From Verrucomicrobium sp. GAS474 (GTDB lineage: Bacteria; Verrucomicrobiota; Verrucomicrobiia; Methylacidiphilales; GAS474), in NCBI RefSeq assembly GCF_900105685.1, contig NZ_LT629781.1, forward strand, positions 1,860,001 to 1,924,000: DNA of 64,000 bases, written 5' to 3'. The notes below the pieces were generated by a model. It was given only the letters and a program-made list of their open reading frames with translations. It did not search any database and had not been told where the DNA came from. The translations under genes were made by a program, and so were the position numbers. Numbering within the stretch: position 1 is the first letter of the stretch; each line of letters starts with the position of its first letter. Below are positions 18,913-26,773 of the stretch, one piece after another.

Positions 18913-19782
18913 ATGACCCCCAACGACCGCGCCGCCGTCCTCGCCGAGGCCCTGCCCTACCTGCAGAAATTCCGCGGGGAAACCTTCGTGATCAAGTACG
19001 GCGGCTCGGCGATGGAGAACGAGGAGCTCGTCGGACGGGTCCTCCGCGACGTCGTCTTCCTCGAGGCCGCCGGCATCAACCCCGTCCTCGTCCACGGCGG
19101 GGGGAAGGCGATCACCCGCGCGATGAAGGCGGCGGGCGTCGACGCCCGCTTCGTCGACGGCCTCCGCGTCACCGACGAGGCCCAGATCGAGCTGATCGAC
19201 CGGACCCTCGCCGCCGAGATCGCCCCCGGCATCGTCCGGCAGATCGAGGCCTTCGGCGGCCACGCCGAGGCGATCTCCGGCAAGGAAGTCCTCAAGGCCG
19301 TGAAGATGCGCTACCGGACGTCGAAGGGCGAGGACGTCGACCTCGGCTTCGTCGGCGACGTCAACGACGTCGTCCTCCCGCCCATCCAGGCTCTCCTCGA
19401 TCGCGAGGTCATCCCCGTCATCTCCCCCCTCGCGCGCGGGACCGGCGGCGAGGTCTACAACATCAATGCCGACATCGCCGCGGGCGAGGTGGCGAAGGCG
19501 CTGAAGGCGCGGAAGCTCATCTACCTCACCGACGTCAACGGCGTCCTCCTCGATCCGGCGATCCCCTCCTCGACGATCCCGACCCTCACCCCGGCCACCA
19601 TCGCCGACCTCAAGGACAAGGGCGTCATCGCCGGGGGCATGATCCCGAAGGTCGACTCGGCGGTCGAGGCCCTCCAGAGCGGCGTCGGCCAGATCCACTT
19701 CCTCGACGGCCGGATTCCCCACGCCCTCCTCCTCGAAATCTTCACCACGGCGGGGATCGGCACCGAGATCCGCAACGACTGA
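18913..19782 (+). CDS. argB: Acetylglutamate kinase
   Basis: The 289-residue amino-acid kinase phosphorylates N-acetylglutamate. The N-terminal VIKYGGSAM supplies the phosphate-binding Lys, VLVHGGGKAI the Gly loop, and GGMIPKVDSA the second catalytic Lys. The first helix (DRAAVLAEALPYLQKF) matches the N-terminal helix found in arginine-inhibited, hexameric NAGKs that can bind PII; that control is inference, supported by the PII gene in the same window. The gene begins 20 bp after argJ without a Shine-Dalgarno. Confidence 0.96.
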   Translation: MTPNDRAAVLAEALPYLQKFRGETFVIKYGGSAMENEELVGRVLRDVVFLEAAGINPVLVHGGGKAITRAMKAAGVDARFVDGLRVTDEAQIELIDRTLAAEIAPGIVRQIEAFGGHAEAISGKEVLKAVKMRYRTSKGEDVDLGFVGDVNDVVLPPIQALLDREVIPVISPLARGTGGEVYNINADIAAGEVAKALKARKLIYLTDVNGVLLDPAIPSSTIPTLTPATIADLKDKGVIAGGMIPKVDSAVEALQSGVGQIHFLDGRIPHALLLEIFTTAGIGTEIRND

Positions 19783-19854
19783 CCGTCCTCCCGTCCCGAC
19801 TGTCATTGACTCCCGTCCGTTCTTCCCCTTTCCTTTTCTTTTGCCTCTTTTCCC

Positions 19855-20742
19855 ATGAAGCATTTCCTCGCCCTCGAAGGCTTCGGCCTGGCCGATTCCC
19901 GGGACATCCTTGAGCGGGCCGCCGCCTTCAAGCGGGACCGCGACACCCGGACCGGCCACGCGAAGCCCCTCTCCGGGCAGACCTGGGCCCTCATCTTCAC
20001 GAAGTCGTCGACCCGCACCCGCGTCTCCTTCGAGGTCGGCATCCGGGAACTCGGCGGCGAGTCGCTCTTCCTTTCGTCGAACGACATCCAGCTGGGCCGG
20101 GGCGAGCCGATCCGCGACACCGCCCGCGTCCTCGGGCGGATGACCCACGGCGCCGTGATCCGCACCTTCGCCCAGAGCGACGTCGCCGAGTTCGCCTCCT
20201 TCGGCAAGATCCCGACCGTCAACGCCCTCACCGACGAGGAACATCCCTGCCAGGTCCTCACCGACGTCTTCACCTTCGAGGAAAAGCGCGGCTCGATCGC
20301 CGGGAAGAAGGTCGCCTTCATCGGCGACGCCGCCTGCAACATGGGCCGCTCCTGGGCCTACGCTGCCGGGATCTTCGGCTTCGACATCGTCTTCGCCGCG
20401 CCGAAGGGCTACGAGTGCCCCGTCTCCGGGCCGAACGTCTTCCAGACCACCTCGTGCGCCGAAGCCGCCGCCGGGGCCGACCTCCTCTACACCGACGTCT
20501 GGGTCTCCATGGGGAAGGAGGCCGAATCGGCCCAGCGCCTCGCCGACATGGCCCCCTACCAGATCAACGCCGCCCTCCTCGCCCGGGCCAAGCCCGACGC
20601 GCTCGTCCTCCACTGCCTCCCCGCCTACCGGGGGAAGGAGATCACCGAAGAGGTGATGGAAGCGCGCGCGCAGGATATCTTCGACCAGGCCGAGAACCGG
20701 CTCCACGTCCAGAAGGGCGTCCTCGACTGGCTGGTGGGGTAA
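19855..20742 (+). CDS. argF: Ornithine carbamoyltransferase
   Basis: The 295-residue transcarbamylase converts ornithine and carbamoyl phosphate to citrulline. The carbamoyl-phosphate loop STRTR is at 52-56, followed by VSFE. HPCQ is at 130-133, and the ornithine-binding HCLPA block is near residue 250. Fifteen or so residues after HCLPA match the family end. It closes the arginine cluster; argG and argH are not in the window, and an argD-type gene is 36 kb away. A strong terminator follows. Confidence 0.96.
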   Translation: MKHFLALEGFGLADSRDILERAAAFKRDRDTRTGHAKPLSGQTWALIFTKSSTRTRVSFEVGIRELGGESLFLSSNDIQLGRGEPIRDTARVLGRMTHGAVIRTFAQSDVAEFASFGKIPTVNALTDEEHPCQVLTDVFTFEEKRGSIAGKKVAFIGDAACNMGRSWAYAAGIFGFDIVFAAPKGYECPVSGPNVFQTTSCAEAAAGADLLYTDVWVSMGKEAESAQRLADMAPYQINAALLARAKPDALVLHCLPAYRGKEITEEVMEARAQDIFDQAENRLHVQKGVLDWLVG

Positions 20743-20789
20743 GGGCCCGCCCCGCCTCCCCGATCCCCAATCCCGAATCCCAAAAACGA

Positions 20790-20834
20790 AACAAGGCGGA
20801 AGGGCGCTGATCCCCTTCCGCCTTGTTGGTTTTT
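20790..20834. terminator. Bidirectional terminator between argF and the Ser-rich gene
   Basis: A 15-bp perfect stem (20790-20804 with 20813-20827) and 8-base loop are followed by GGTTTTT. On the minus strand the stem is followed by a T-rich run, so it can end both convergent transcripts. Confidence 0.85.
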
Positions 20835-20875
20835 GCGGGTCTGCAGGCCAGCAGCCCCGCAAAAGGGTCTCCAAA

Positions 20876-21973
20876 TCAAGTATCGGTCTCGCCCGCGCTG
20901 CCGGGGCCGCCGGGGCCCTGGCCTCCGCTCTGCGTGTAGGCCTGCCAGAGGCGGTCCTGCTGCTGGTAGACCGGCAGATTCTGCTGGATCGACGAGGCGA
21001 GGTTTTCCCCGAGGGTCTGGAGGGTTTTCAGGAACTGCTGGGCCTCGCCCGAGGTGAGGGAGGTCGAGGAGGTCAGCGAACTCGAATCGAGGCTCAGCGA
21101 GGTGGCCGCGCCGACCGACGAGGCCGACGGATTGCCCGCGCCGGGGGGCGGCGGGGGCGGGCCGAAGCTCGGGAACGAATCGAACGCGCCGGAACTCGTC
21201 GAGGAGGCGGCGATCAACGACGAGGTAAAGAGGTCGAGCGACGAGGTGATCGAGAGGAGGCTGAGCGAGATCGACGAGGCGACGGTGCTCGTCGTGTCGT
21301 CGCCGTCGAGCGCGCCGATGGCTCCGAGGCCGCCGCCGCCCCCACCGCCATGATGCCCATGGTGGCCGCCCCCGCCGACGCCCCCGATGCCGAGGGAGGC
21401 CGCCGACGAGGCCGAGGAATCGGAGTAGGAGCCCGAGGAAGTGCCGGAGGACGAGGCCTGGCCCTGCGAGAGGAAGAGATTCCCGAGCGCCTGGAGGTCG
21501 CCGAGGAAGGCATCGACGGCGGCGCTGCTGATCGAGGAGGTCGTCGTCCCGACCGAACTCGACGACCCCGAGTCGCCCCCGCCGACGGCGGCGAGATCCT
21601 TCTGGAGGTCGGCGATCAGGCTCTGGAGCTTCTGGGCGAAGGTGTCGGTCGAGGCCGTGCTGCCGGAATCGCCCGAGCCCGAGATCGACGAGGCATAGAG
21701 GCTGCTCGACTGGCCGAGGGAATCGAGCAGGTCCGACGCCTGCCGGGAGGAGCGGGCCTCCTGCGGGGAGATCCCCGAGCTGCCGCTGTCCGCGCCCGAA
21801 ACCGAGCCGCTCTGGAAGGTGTCCTGGGGCCAGGTGTTCTGGCTGCCGAGGATCGACGAGATTTCCGAGGAGCCGAGCGAGGTCGAGGTCGAGACGGAGA
21901 CGGAGCTGCTCGCGGTGAGCGAGCTCAGGTAGGCGTCGTAGGGCGTCGTGGAGCCGAGGGAACTGATGGACAT
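20876..21973 (-). CDS. Ser/Gly-rich low-complexity protein, function unknown
   Basis: The 365-residue protein is dominated by Ser, Gly and Thr. It has no signal peptide (start MSISSLGSTTPYDAYL). A Gly/His tract (GGGGHHGHHGGGGG) near residue 210 and a Pro run (GPPPPPPGAG) near 285 are present. Heptad-like helices lie near 115-130 (FAQKLQSLIADLQKDL) and 325-350 (AQQFLKTLQTLGENLASSI). The N-terminus and Ser-rich helices are reminiscent of secreted or flagellar-export substrates, but this is weak. The gene is divergent from the ECF sigma gene, with a palindrome-rich 215-bp gap between them, so it could be a target of that sigma factor. Confidence 0.65.
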   Translation of the reverse strand: MSISSLGSTTPYDAYLSSLTASSSVSVSTSTSLGSSEISSILGSQNTWPQDTFQSGSVSGADSGSSGISPQEARSSRQASDLLDSLGQSSSLYASSISGSGDSGSTASTDTFAQKLQSLIADLQKDLAAVGGGDSGSSSSVGTTTSSISSAAVDAFLGDLQALGNLFLSQGQASSSGTSSGSYSDSSASSAASLGIGGVGGGGHHGHHGGGGGGGLGAIGALDGDDTTSTVASSISLSLLSITSSLDLFTSSLIAASSTSSGAFDSFPSFGPPPPPPGAGNPSASSVGAATSLSLDSSSLTSSTSLTSGEAQQFLKTLQTLGENLASSIQQNLPVYQQQDRLWQAYTQSGGQGPGGPGSAGETDT

Positions 21974-22019
21974 AGGGGGTCTCTCCTTGCGGGTTGGGGA
22001 AGGTTTTAATGCGAACTGT

Positions 22020-22107
22020 GTCGTACGACGGCGGTTCCCGGCGAAAGTTGCGCGACATTTGCTTTTTCAGGAAAAAAGGTCCCCGCGGCGATTTGGCCGC
22101 AACTTTC
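22020..22107. promoter_or_regulatory. Palindrome and 10-bp inverted repeat between Ser-rich gene and ECF sigma gene
   Basis: GTCGTACGAC (22020-22029) is a perfect 10-bp palindrome. GAAAGTTGCG (22043-22052) and CGCAACTTTC (22098-22107) are a perfect inverted repeat 45 bp apart, enclosing a smaller CTTTTT/AAAAAG dyad. The whole could fold as an mRNA leader of the sigma gene or act as divergent operators. Confidence 0.4.
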
Positions 22108-22188
22108 CCCCCGGGTTTGCGTCTATCTGGAGGGAGAAAGAGAAACGCATCTCGTGACCCCCAGACCAAGTTTGACGAAGCCCGCCGC

Positions 22189-22776
22189 ATGGAGAAGAAC
22201 GACGCCGACCTGTCCCATGCCCCGTGGGTCGAGGCGGCCCGCGTCGGCGACGCTCCGGCCCAGGAAGCCCTGATCCGGCTCTACCAGCAGCGGATCGCCG
22301 GTTTCGTCTACGCGATGACGGGGGAAACGGGACACGTCGAGGATCTTTCCCAGCAGATTTTCGTCAAGATGGTGCACGGATTGCCCAGCTTGAAGGAAGC
22401 GATTCGGTTCGAGGCATGGCTCTTCCGCCTGGCGCGGAACGTCTGCCTCTCCCACATCCGGCGGCGGCGCTGGCTGGGGCGGTTCGTCGCCTTCGACGAT
22501 GTCGGGGACGATTACGATCCCCCCGCGCCCCCGCCCGAGGCGACGACGGAGGACCGGGAGGAGGCGGAGGCCCGCCTCCTGTGGCTGCAGCGGGCCATGG
22601 CCTCCCTGCCCATGGGGCAGCGGGAGTTGTTGGCAATGCTGCAGGATCGTGAGATGAGTTATGAAGAGATGGCCCGGATCACCGGCGCCAGCGTCAGTTC
22701 GGTGAAGTCGCGTCTCTTCAGGGCGCGGGAACAATTGAAAGCATGGAGGCAAAATGGATTTCGCTTCGGAACCTAG
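22189..22776 (+). CDS. RNA polymerase sigma factor, ECF family
   Basis: The 195-residue protein has sigma region 2 (ALIRLYQQRIAGFVYAM, then DLSQQIFVKMV, then FEAWLFRLARNVCLSHIRRRR). An acidic Pro-rich linker follows, and then region 4 with an HTH (LPMGQRELLAML, then YEEMARITGASVSSVKSRLF). Region 3 is absent, as in ECF sigmas. The ATG chosen starts the family pattern; no better start is seen. The next gene overlaps by 23 bp and encodes a short membrane protein that is the likely anti-sigma factor. Confidence 0.9.
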   Translation: MEKNDADLSHAPWVEAARVGDAPAQEALIRLYQQRIAGFVYAMTGETGHVEDLSQQIFVKMVHGLPSLKEAIRFEAWLFRLARNVCLSHIRRRRWLGRFVAFDDVGDDYDPPAPPPEATTEDREEAEARLLWLQRAMASLPMGQRELLAMLQDREMSYEEMARITGASVSSVKSRLFRAREQLKAWRQNGFRFGT

Positions 22777-23032
22777 ACACGATGTTTGGAACGATTTGAG
22801 GGCGCGGGCCGCGGAAGCGCTCCCGCCCGACTTCGCCGCGGGGGTGATCCGCGCGGCGGCCCGCGAGCGGCGGCAGCGGCAGGTGCGGAACATGGCCTTC
22901 GGCGGCGTCGCGGTGATGCTCTGCGTCGCCTACGGCCTCCTCGCTTTGGCGCGGATCGAGACCGGCCACAAACGGGAAGCCCTCTGGCTCCAATACCAGC
23001 AGGGGCAGTGGATCGCCCTGCGGACCCTCTAG
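22754..23032 (+). CDS. Short membrane protein, putative anti-sigma factor
   Basis: The 92-residue protein has a soluble N-terminal half with an amphipathic segment (DFAAGVIRAAARERRQRQ). One transmembrane helix follows (about 48-66), then a short outer tail. This size and topology match CnrY-type minimal anti-sigma factors, which hold an ECF sigma at the membrane. There is no zinc-binding HxxxCxxC motif. Overlap with the sigma gene and tight spacing to the next gene support a three-gene regulatory unit. The function is inferred from context. Confidence 0.6.
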   Translation: MDFASEPRHDVWNDLRARAAEALPPDFAAGVIRAAARERRQRQVRNMAFGGVAVMLCVAYGLLALARIETGHKREALWLQYQQGQWIALRTL

Positions 23033-23054
23033 GGCGGGGCGAGGGAGCGAGATC

Positions 23055-23597
23055 ATGAAAGAATACTTCGGCATCCTCTCCGGGGCGGCGGCCTTCCTCG
23101 CCCTCGGCCTTTCGCTGATCCTGTGGAACGAGCACCGGAACGCCCCGCCTCCGGCCCCGTTTCCCTTCTTCCACGAATTCGCCCCCACCCGGGCCGAGAT
23201 CGAGGAGATCGAGGCCTATCAGAAAAAGGTCGAGACGATCCGGGCGAAGTACCACGGGCAGATCGTCGCCCTCCTGAGCGCCGACCAGAAGAAAGCCTTC
23301 GAGGCCAGCCAGGCGCGGGCGATCGAGGCGATCCGTCAGGCCCCCTTCGGCCCCAACGGCAATCCTGACGCCTGCCGCCTCGGCCCGCCGCCGGAGTTCG
23401 CCGTCCTCAGCATGGTCGTCTACCGCCCCGTGCTCGAGCTGCTGGCCACGGAACTAAAGCTCGACACCCTCCAGCGGACGAAAGTCTCCGCAATCCTCGA
23501 AGCGCGGCGGATCGAGGTGCTCCGCCTCGTCGACAGTGAGCCCCTGCCCTCATTCCTGCAGCAACGGCCGCCGCCGATGGCCGAGACCTTGCCGTAG
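23055..23597 (+). CDS. Membrane-anchored Spy/CnrX-like periplasmic helical protein
   Basis: The 180-residue protein has an N-terminal membrane anchor (about 7-24) and then a Pro-rich linker. A helical domain with two related segments follows (VALLSADQKKAFEAS and ATELKLDTLQRTKVSAIL). These resemble the LTxxQ motif of Spy, CpxP and CnrX, though Q is preceded by different residues. In CnrYXH-type systems such a protein senses periplasmic metal or stress and releases the ECF sigma through the anchor protein. Here the order is sigma-anchor-sensor. No efflux pump is adjacent. Confidence 0.6.
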   Translation: MKEYFGILSGAAAFLALGLSLILWNEHRNAPPPAPFPFFHEFAPTRAEIEEIEAYQKKVETIRAKYHGQIVALLSADQKKAFEASQARAIEAIRQAPFGPNGNPDACRLGPPPEFAVLSMVVYRPVLELLATELKLDTLQRTKVSAILEARRIEVLRLVDSEPLPSFLQQRPPPMAETLP

Positions 23598-23625
23598 AGA
23601 GGAAAGGGAAGCCCTTCGGGGCAGG

Positions 23626-23660
<35 letters not shown>

Positions 23661-23674
23661 AGAGCTTTTGGAAG

Positions 23675-23955
23675 CCGTCGTTCCTCCCAAGCGGACAAGG
23701 GAACTAGCGGACCCTTTCTACCCGAAGCGGACGGCCTAATGCGGTACGGCTAGAATAGTTCAGGCCTATCAGACGGGGACTGCCGTCGCGTTAGCGACAC
23801 TCGTTCGTCAGGGGAAACTAACTTGCAGGGCCAGGAGGTAAGTCCAGGAGGGGCGAAGCCCCTCTTGCGTCGTCTAACACGTGCGGATCGCCTCCAGCTG
23901 TACAGGGTCTCTGCCCGGTCCCGAAGGAGCATTCACCGCCCCCCTTCGCTACCCC
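23675..23955 (+). repeat. Intergenic modular repeat, copy B (type II 5' half, with extra module)
   Basis: The type II 5' half has repeated AGCGGAC units and ACGGCCTAATGCGGTACGG. The extra module carries the hairpin GTCGC-GTTA-GCGAC (23785-23798) and CAGGGGAAACTAACTTGCAG. The common 3' half has the 8-bp hairpin around GGGGCGAAGCCCC (23847-23865), CTGTACAG (23898-23905), a GGG/CCC stem and GTCCCGAAGG. It lies between the sensor gene and the RRM terminator. Confidence 0.85.
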
Positions 23956-23981
23956 TTTCCTCCGTGCCCCCCCGAAAACGA

Positions 23982-24011
23982 AAAACCCCCGGAGTCACCT
24001 CCGGGGGTTTT
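23982..24011 (-). terminator. Terminator of the RRM protein gene (bidirectional)
   Basis: AAAACCCCCGGAG (23982-23994) pairs with CTCCGGGGGTTTT (23999-24011) around a TCAC loop. Both strands end in T-runs. It ends the minus-strand RRM transcript and also isolates repeat copy B. Confidence 0.85.
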
Positions 24012-24039
24012 GGGAAGACGCTAAAGAATTAGCGAATCC

Positions 24040-24342
24040 TTAGTAACGACCGCGGCCACCGCCGCCGCCGCCGCCACCACCACGGGAATCGCGACGCGGT
24101 TCCATGGGCTTGGCTTCGTTGACGGTCAGGTTGCGACCGTCGATCGACTTGCCGTGGAGGGCGTCGATGGCGGCCTGGCCCTCCTGGGCGCTGCCGAGGG
24201 TGACGAACCCGAAGCCGCGGGAGCGCTGCGTCTCACGATCCATGATGAGATGGACATCGTTGACGTTGCCGTACTGCGAGAAGAGTTCCTTCAAGTCGTG
24301 TTCGCTGGTCTGGAAGGAAAGGTTTCCTACGTATAATTTCAT
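24040..24342 (-). CDS. RRM-type RNA-binding protein with glycine-rich tail
   Basis: The 100-residue protein has one RNA recognition motif: RNP2 is KLYVGNLSF (2-10) and RNP1 is RGFGFVTL (about 42-49). A short Arg/Gly tail follows ([13 protein letters not shown]). Such proteins in bacteria bind single-stranded RNA and are often cold-induced. The DEAD-box helicase at 49.8 kb has a similar Gly-rich tail and may act in the same process. The start has no Shine-Dalgarno. A perfect GAGGT-TACG-ACCTC hairpin (24358-24371) lies 16 bp upstream and may be a leader element. Confidence 0.93.
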   Translation of the reverse strand: MKLYVGNLSFQTSEHDLKELFSQYGNVNDVHLIMDRETQRSRGFGFVTLGSAQEGQAAIDALHGKSIDGRNLTVNEAKPMEPRRDSRGGGGGGGGGRGRY

Positions 24343-24542
24343 ACTGCTTTTATTTTAGAGGTTACGACCTCACATCGATTGAAGAGCGTGTAAAACGCAG
24401 AATACCTTTGGAAGCGAGCAGGGAAAACCTGGGACACCACTACTTGGCTTCAGAACGAAGCGATGGATCGGATGGAGGAACATTTGCACGCTTTTGGGGG
24501 AAAGCAACGGAAATCTTACGGCACCGGTGTGAAAAGGTGTTT

Positions 24543-26108
24543 TTAATGGGCTTCCTTCGCGGCCTCCGCCGAGGGGGCCTGGGTCCGTTTCAAGAGAGGA
24601 ATCAGGATCAGGGCCCCGAAAAAGAGGACGGCGATGAGCCAGAATACGTCGGCGAAGGCCATCGTGACGGCCTGCTGGCGGACGGTCCGGGCGAGGATGG
24701 CGAGGGTGTGGGGATCGCCCGGAGTGGTGCCGATCCGGTCGGCGATACCCTGGAGGGAGGTCTGGACTTTGGGGTCCCCGGCGCGGAGGTTCTCGGCGAG
24801 GCGGTGCCAGTGGAGGTTCGTCCGGTCGTTGATCCAGGTGTTGATGCAGGCGATGCCGATCGCTCCGCCGAGGTTCCGCATGGTGTTGAAGAGGGCGCTC
24901 CCCATCTTCAGGTGGGCGGGCGCGAGGGAGCCGAGGGCCATGTTCGTCGCCGGGACGATGCAGAGGAGGATGGCGAGCCCCCGGACGATCTGGGGCCAGA
25001 AGAATTCCCCGCTCTGCCATTGGGGGGTGACGTAGGTGGTCATCCAGAGGCCGAGGGCGAAGAGGAGGAAGCCGGCGGCGAGCATCGCCCGGGGGTCGGC
25101 CCTTTGGGAGAGCCGGGCGACGAGGGGGGCGATGAGGATCTGGGAGAGCCCGGCGACGAAGACGGCCTCGCCGATCTGCCGGGCATCGAACCCGGCGACG
25201 CGGGCGAGGAAGAGGGGAAGGACATAGATGCCGCCGAAGAGGCCGAACCCGGTGACGAAGATGAAGAGGGAAGCGACGGCGAAGGTCCGGCTTTTCAGCG
25301 CCCGGAAATCGACGATCGGGCTGGGGTGGCGGAGGGACCGCCAGACGAAGGCGACGCCGGAGACGAGGGAGACGGCGGCCCAGGCCCGGATCGTCCCGTC
25401 GTCGAGCCAGTTCCAGCGGTAACCCTCCTCCAGTACGTATTGGAGGCTGCCGAGGAAGAGGGCGAGGAGGAGGAGGCCGATGAGGTCGAACTTCTTCAGG
25501 AGGGAGGGTTCCGGCTCGTCGATCGCCTCGAAGAAGGGGATGGTGAAGGTGATGACGAGGCCGGGGACGATGTTCACGAAGAAGAGCCAGCGCCAGGAGA
25601 GGGTGTCGGTGATCCAGCCGCCGAGGGTCGGCCCGAGGGTCGGGGCGAGGCTGCTGAGGAGGCCGAGGGTCGCGGGGATGAGGGCCCGCTTCTTCCCCTC
25701 GAAGAGGGCGAAGCCGGTGGCGAAGACCGTCGGAATCATCGCCCCGCCGACGAAGCCCTGGAGGGCCCGGGCGGCGATCATCGAGTGGATGCTCCAGGCG
25801 AAGCCGCACAGCACGCTGGAGAGGGTGAAGGCCGCCGCCGAGGCGGTGAAGAGCCAGCGGGTCGAGAAGGCGCGGGAGAGCCAGCCGGAGAGGGGGATCA
25901 TGACGATCTCCCCGATGAGGTAGGCCGTCTGGATCCAGGAACTCTCGTCCGGGGCGGCGGCGAGGCCCGCCTGGATGTCGGAGATCGAGGCGGCGACGAT
26001 CTGGGTGTCGAGGAGGGCCATGAACTGCCCGATCGCCATGAGGGCGAAGAGGGTCAGCTTCCTCCGGTCCGACATGGAGGCGATCACCGAAGAAGGGGCG
26101 GCGCTCAC
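24543..26108 (-). CDS. DHA2-family (EmrB-like) MFS drug exporter
   Basis: The 521-residue protein has about 14 membrane segments. The early LLDTQIVAASISDIQAGL motif is typical of EmrB (motif D1 region). The segment WIQTAYLIGEIVMIPLSGWLS, then RALQGFVGGAMIPTVFA and GPTLGGWITDTLSWRWLFFVN (motif C/antiporter) are also diagnostic. The GTG start at 26108 has GGGAG at 6-bp spacing; a farther ATG exists but is less likely. It is divergent from the tetR gene and followed there by an EmrA-like adaptor, forming a regulated tripartite efflux set that would borrow a TolC-like channel, such as the one at 31.8 kb. Confidence 0.93.
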   Translation of the reverse strand: MSAAPSSVIASMSDRRKLTLFALMAIGQFMALLDTQIVAASISDIQAGLAAAPDESSWIQTAYLIGEIVMIPLSGWLSRAFSTRWLFTASAAAFTLSSVLCGFAWSIHSMIAARALQGFVGGAMIPTVFATGFALFEGKKRALIPATLGLLSSLAPTLGPTLGGWITDTLSWRWLFFVNIVPGLVITFTIPFFEAIDEPEPSLLKKFDLIGLLLLALFLGSLQYVLEEGYRWNWLDDGTIRAWAAVSLVSGVAFVWRSLRHPSPIVDFRALKSRTFAVASLFIFVTGFGLFGGIYVLPLFLARVAGFDARQIGEAVFVAGLSQILIAPLVARLSQRADPRAMLAAGFLLFALGLWMTTYVTPQWQSGEFFWPQIVRGLAILLCIVPATNMALGSLAPAHLKMGSALFNTMRNLGGAIGIACINTWINDRTNLHWHRLAENLRAGDPKVQTSLQGIADRIGTTPGDPHTLAILARTVRQQAVTMAFADVFWLIAVLFFGALILIPLLKRTQAPSAEAAKEAH

Positions 26109-26165
26109 CTCGCGCTCCCGTTTCTTTTTTCCGAAAAAAGAGATTGCATGATGACCAACATATAA

Positions 26166-26178
26166 TATGATGATCATA
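26166..26178. promoter_or_regulatory. Candidate TetR operator between efflux genes
   Basis: TATGAT-G-ATCATA is a perfect dyad in an AT-rich 83-bp gap separating the divergent efflux transporter and tetR starts. It overlaps the likely -10 areas (TATAAT at 26161). Position suggests autoregulation by the adjacent TetR protein; binding is inference. Confidence 0.45.
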
Positions 26179-26191
26179 ATTCAATAAAATT

Positions 26192-26761
26192 ATGCGCTAC
26201 GACAAAGGACACAAGGAAGAGACGCGGAAGAAGATCGTCGAGGTCGCCTCCGCCGCCTTTCGCCGCGAGGGGATCGACGGCATCGGCGTCGCCGACGTGA
26301 TGAAGCGGGCCGGGCTGACCCACGGCGGCTTCTACAGCCACTTCAAGTCGAAGGAGGAATTGGTGAAGGAGGCCGTCGCCTCCGCTTTTTCCCAAAGCCG
26401 CCTCCGCAAGGGGCGGGAGGAGGGGAAGAGTGTCGAGGAACTGATCCGCAGCTACCTCCGGCCCGAGCACCGGGACCGGCTCGACGGGGGGTGCGCGATG
26501 GCCGCCCTCGTCGGCGATTTCGCCCGCCGCCCGAAGGCGAACCGCGAGGACTTCGCCACGCGGATCGGACGGATGATCGGCCTCATCGAGGAGGTCCTGC
26601 CTTCCGCCCTTTCCCCAGCGGCGCGGAAGAAGAAGGCGACGGGAATCGTCGCCACCCTGGTCGGCGCCCTCCAGCTGGCCCGGACCGAGACCGATCCGAA
26701 GGCCTCCGACGCGATCCTCGAGGCGGGCATCGATGCCGCGCTGAGCCAAGTGAACTCCTAA
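26192..26761 (+). CDS. TetR/AcrR-family transcriptional regulator
   Basis: The 189-residue protein has an N-terminal HTH (RKKIVEVASAAFRREG, then GVADVMKRAGLTHGGFYSHFKSKEEL). A helical ligand domain follows, with GGCAMAALVGDFAR, typical of the subgroup that represses its neighbouring efflux genes. It is divergent from the DHA2 exporter and 12 bp ahead of the adaptor gene. Ligand unknown. The start follows an AT-rich leader without Shine-Dalgarno. Confidence 0.92.
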   Translation: MRYDKGHKEETRKKIVEVASAAFRREGIDGIGVADVMKRAGLTHGGFYSHFKSKEELVKEAVASAFSQSRLRKGREEGKSVEELIRSYLRPEHRDRLDGGCAMAALVGDFARRPKANREDFATRIGRMIGLIEEVLPSALSPAARKKKATGIVATLVGALQLARTETDPKASDAILEAGIDAALSQVNS

Positions 26762-26773
26762 CCCCCCTATCTT

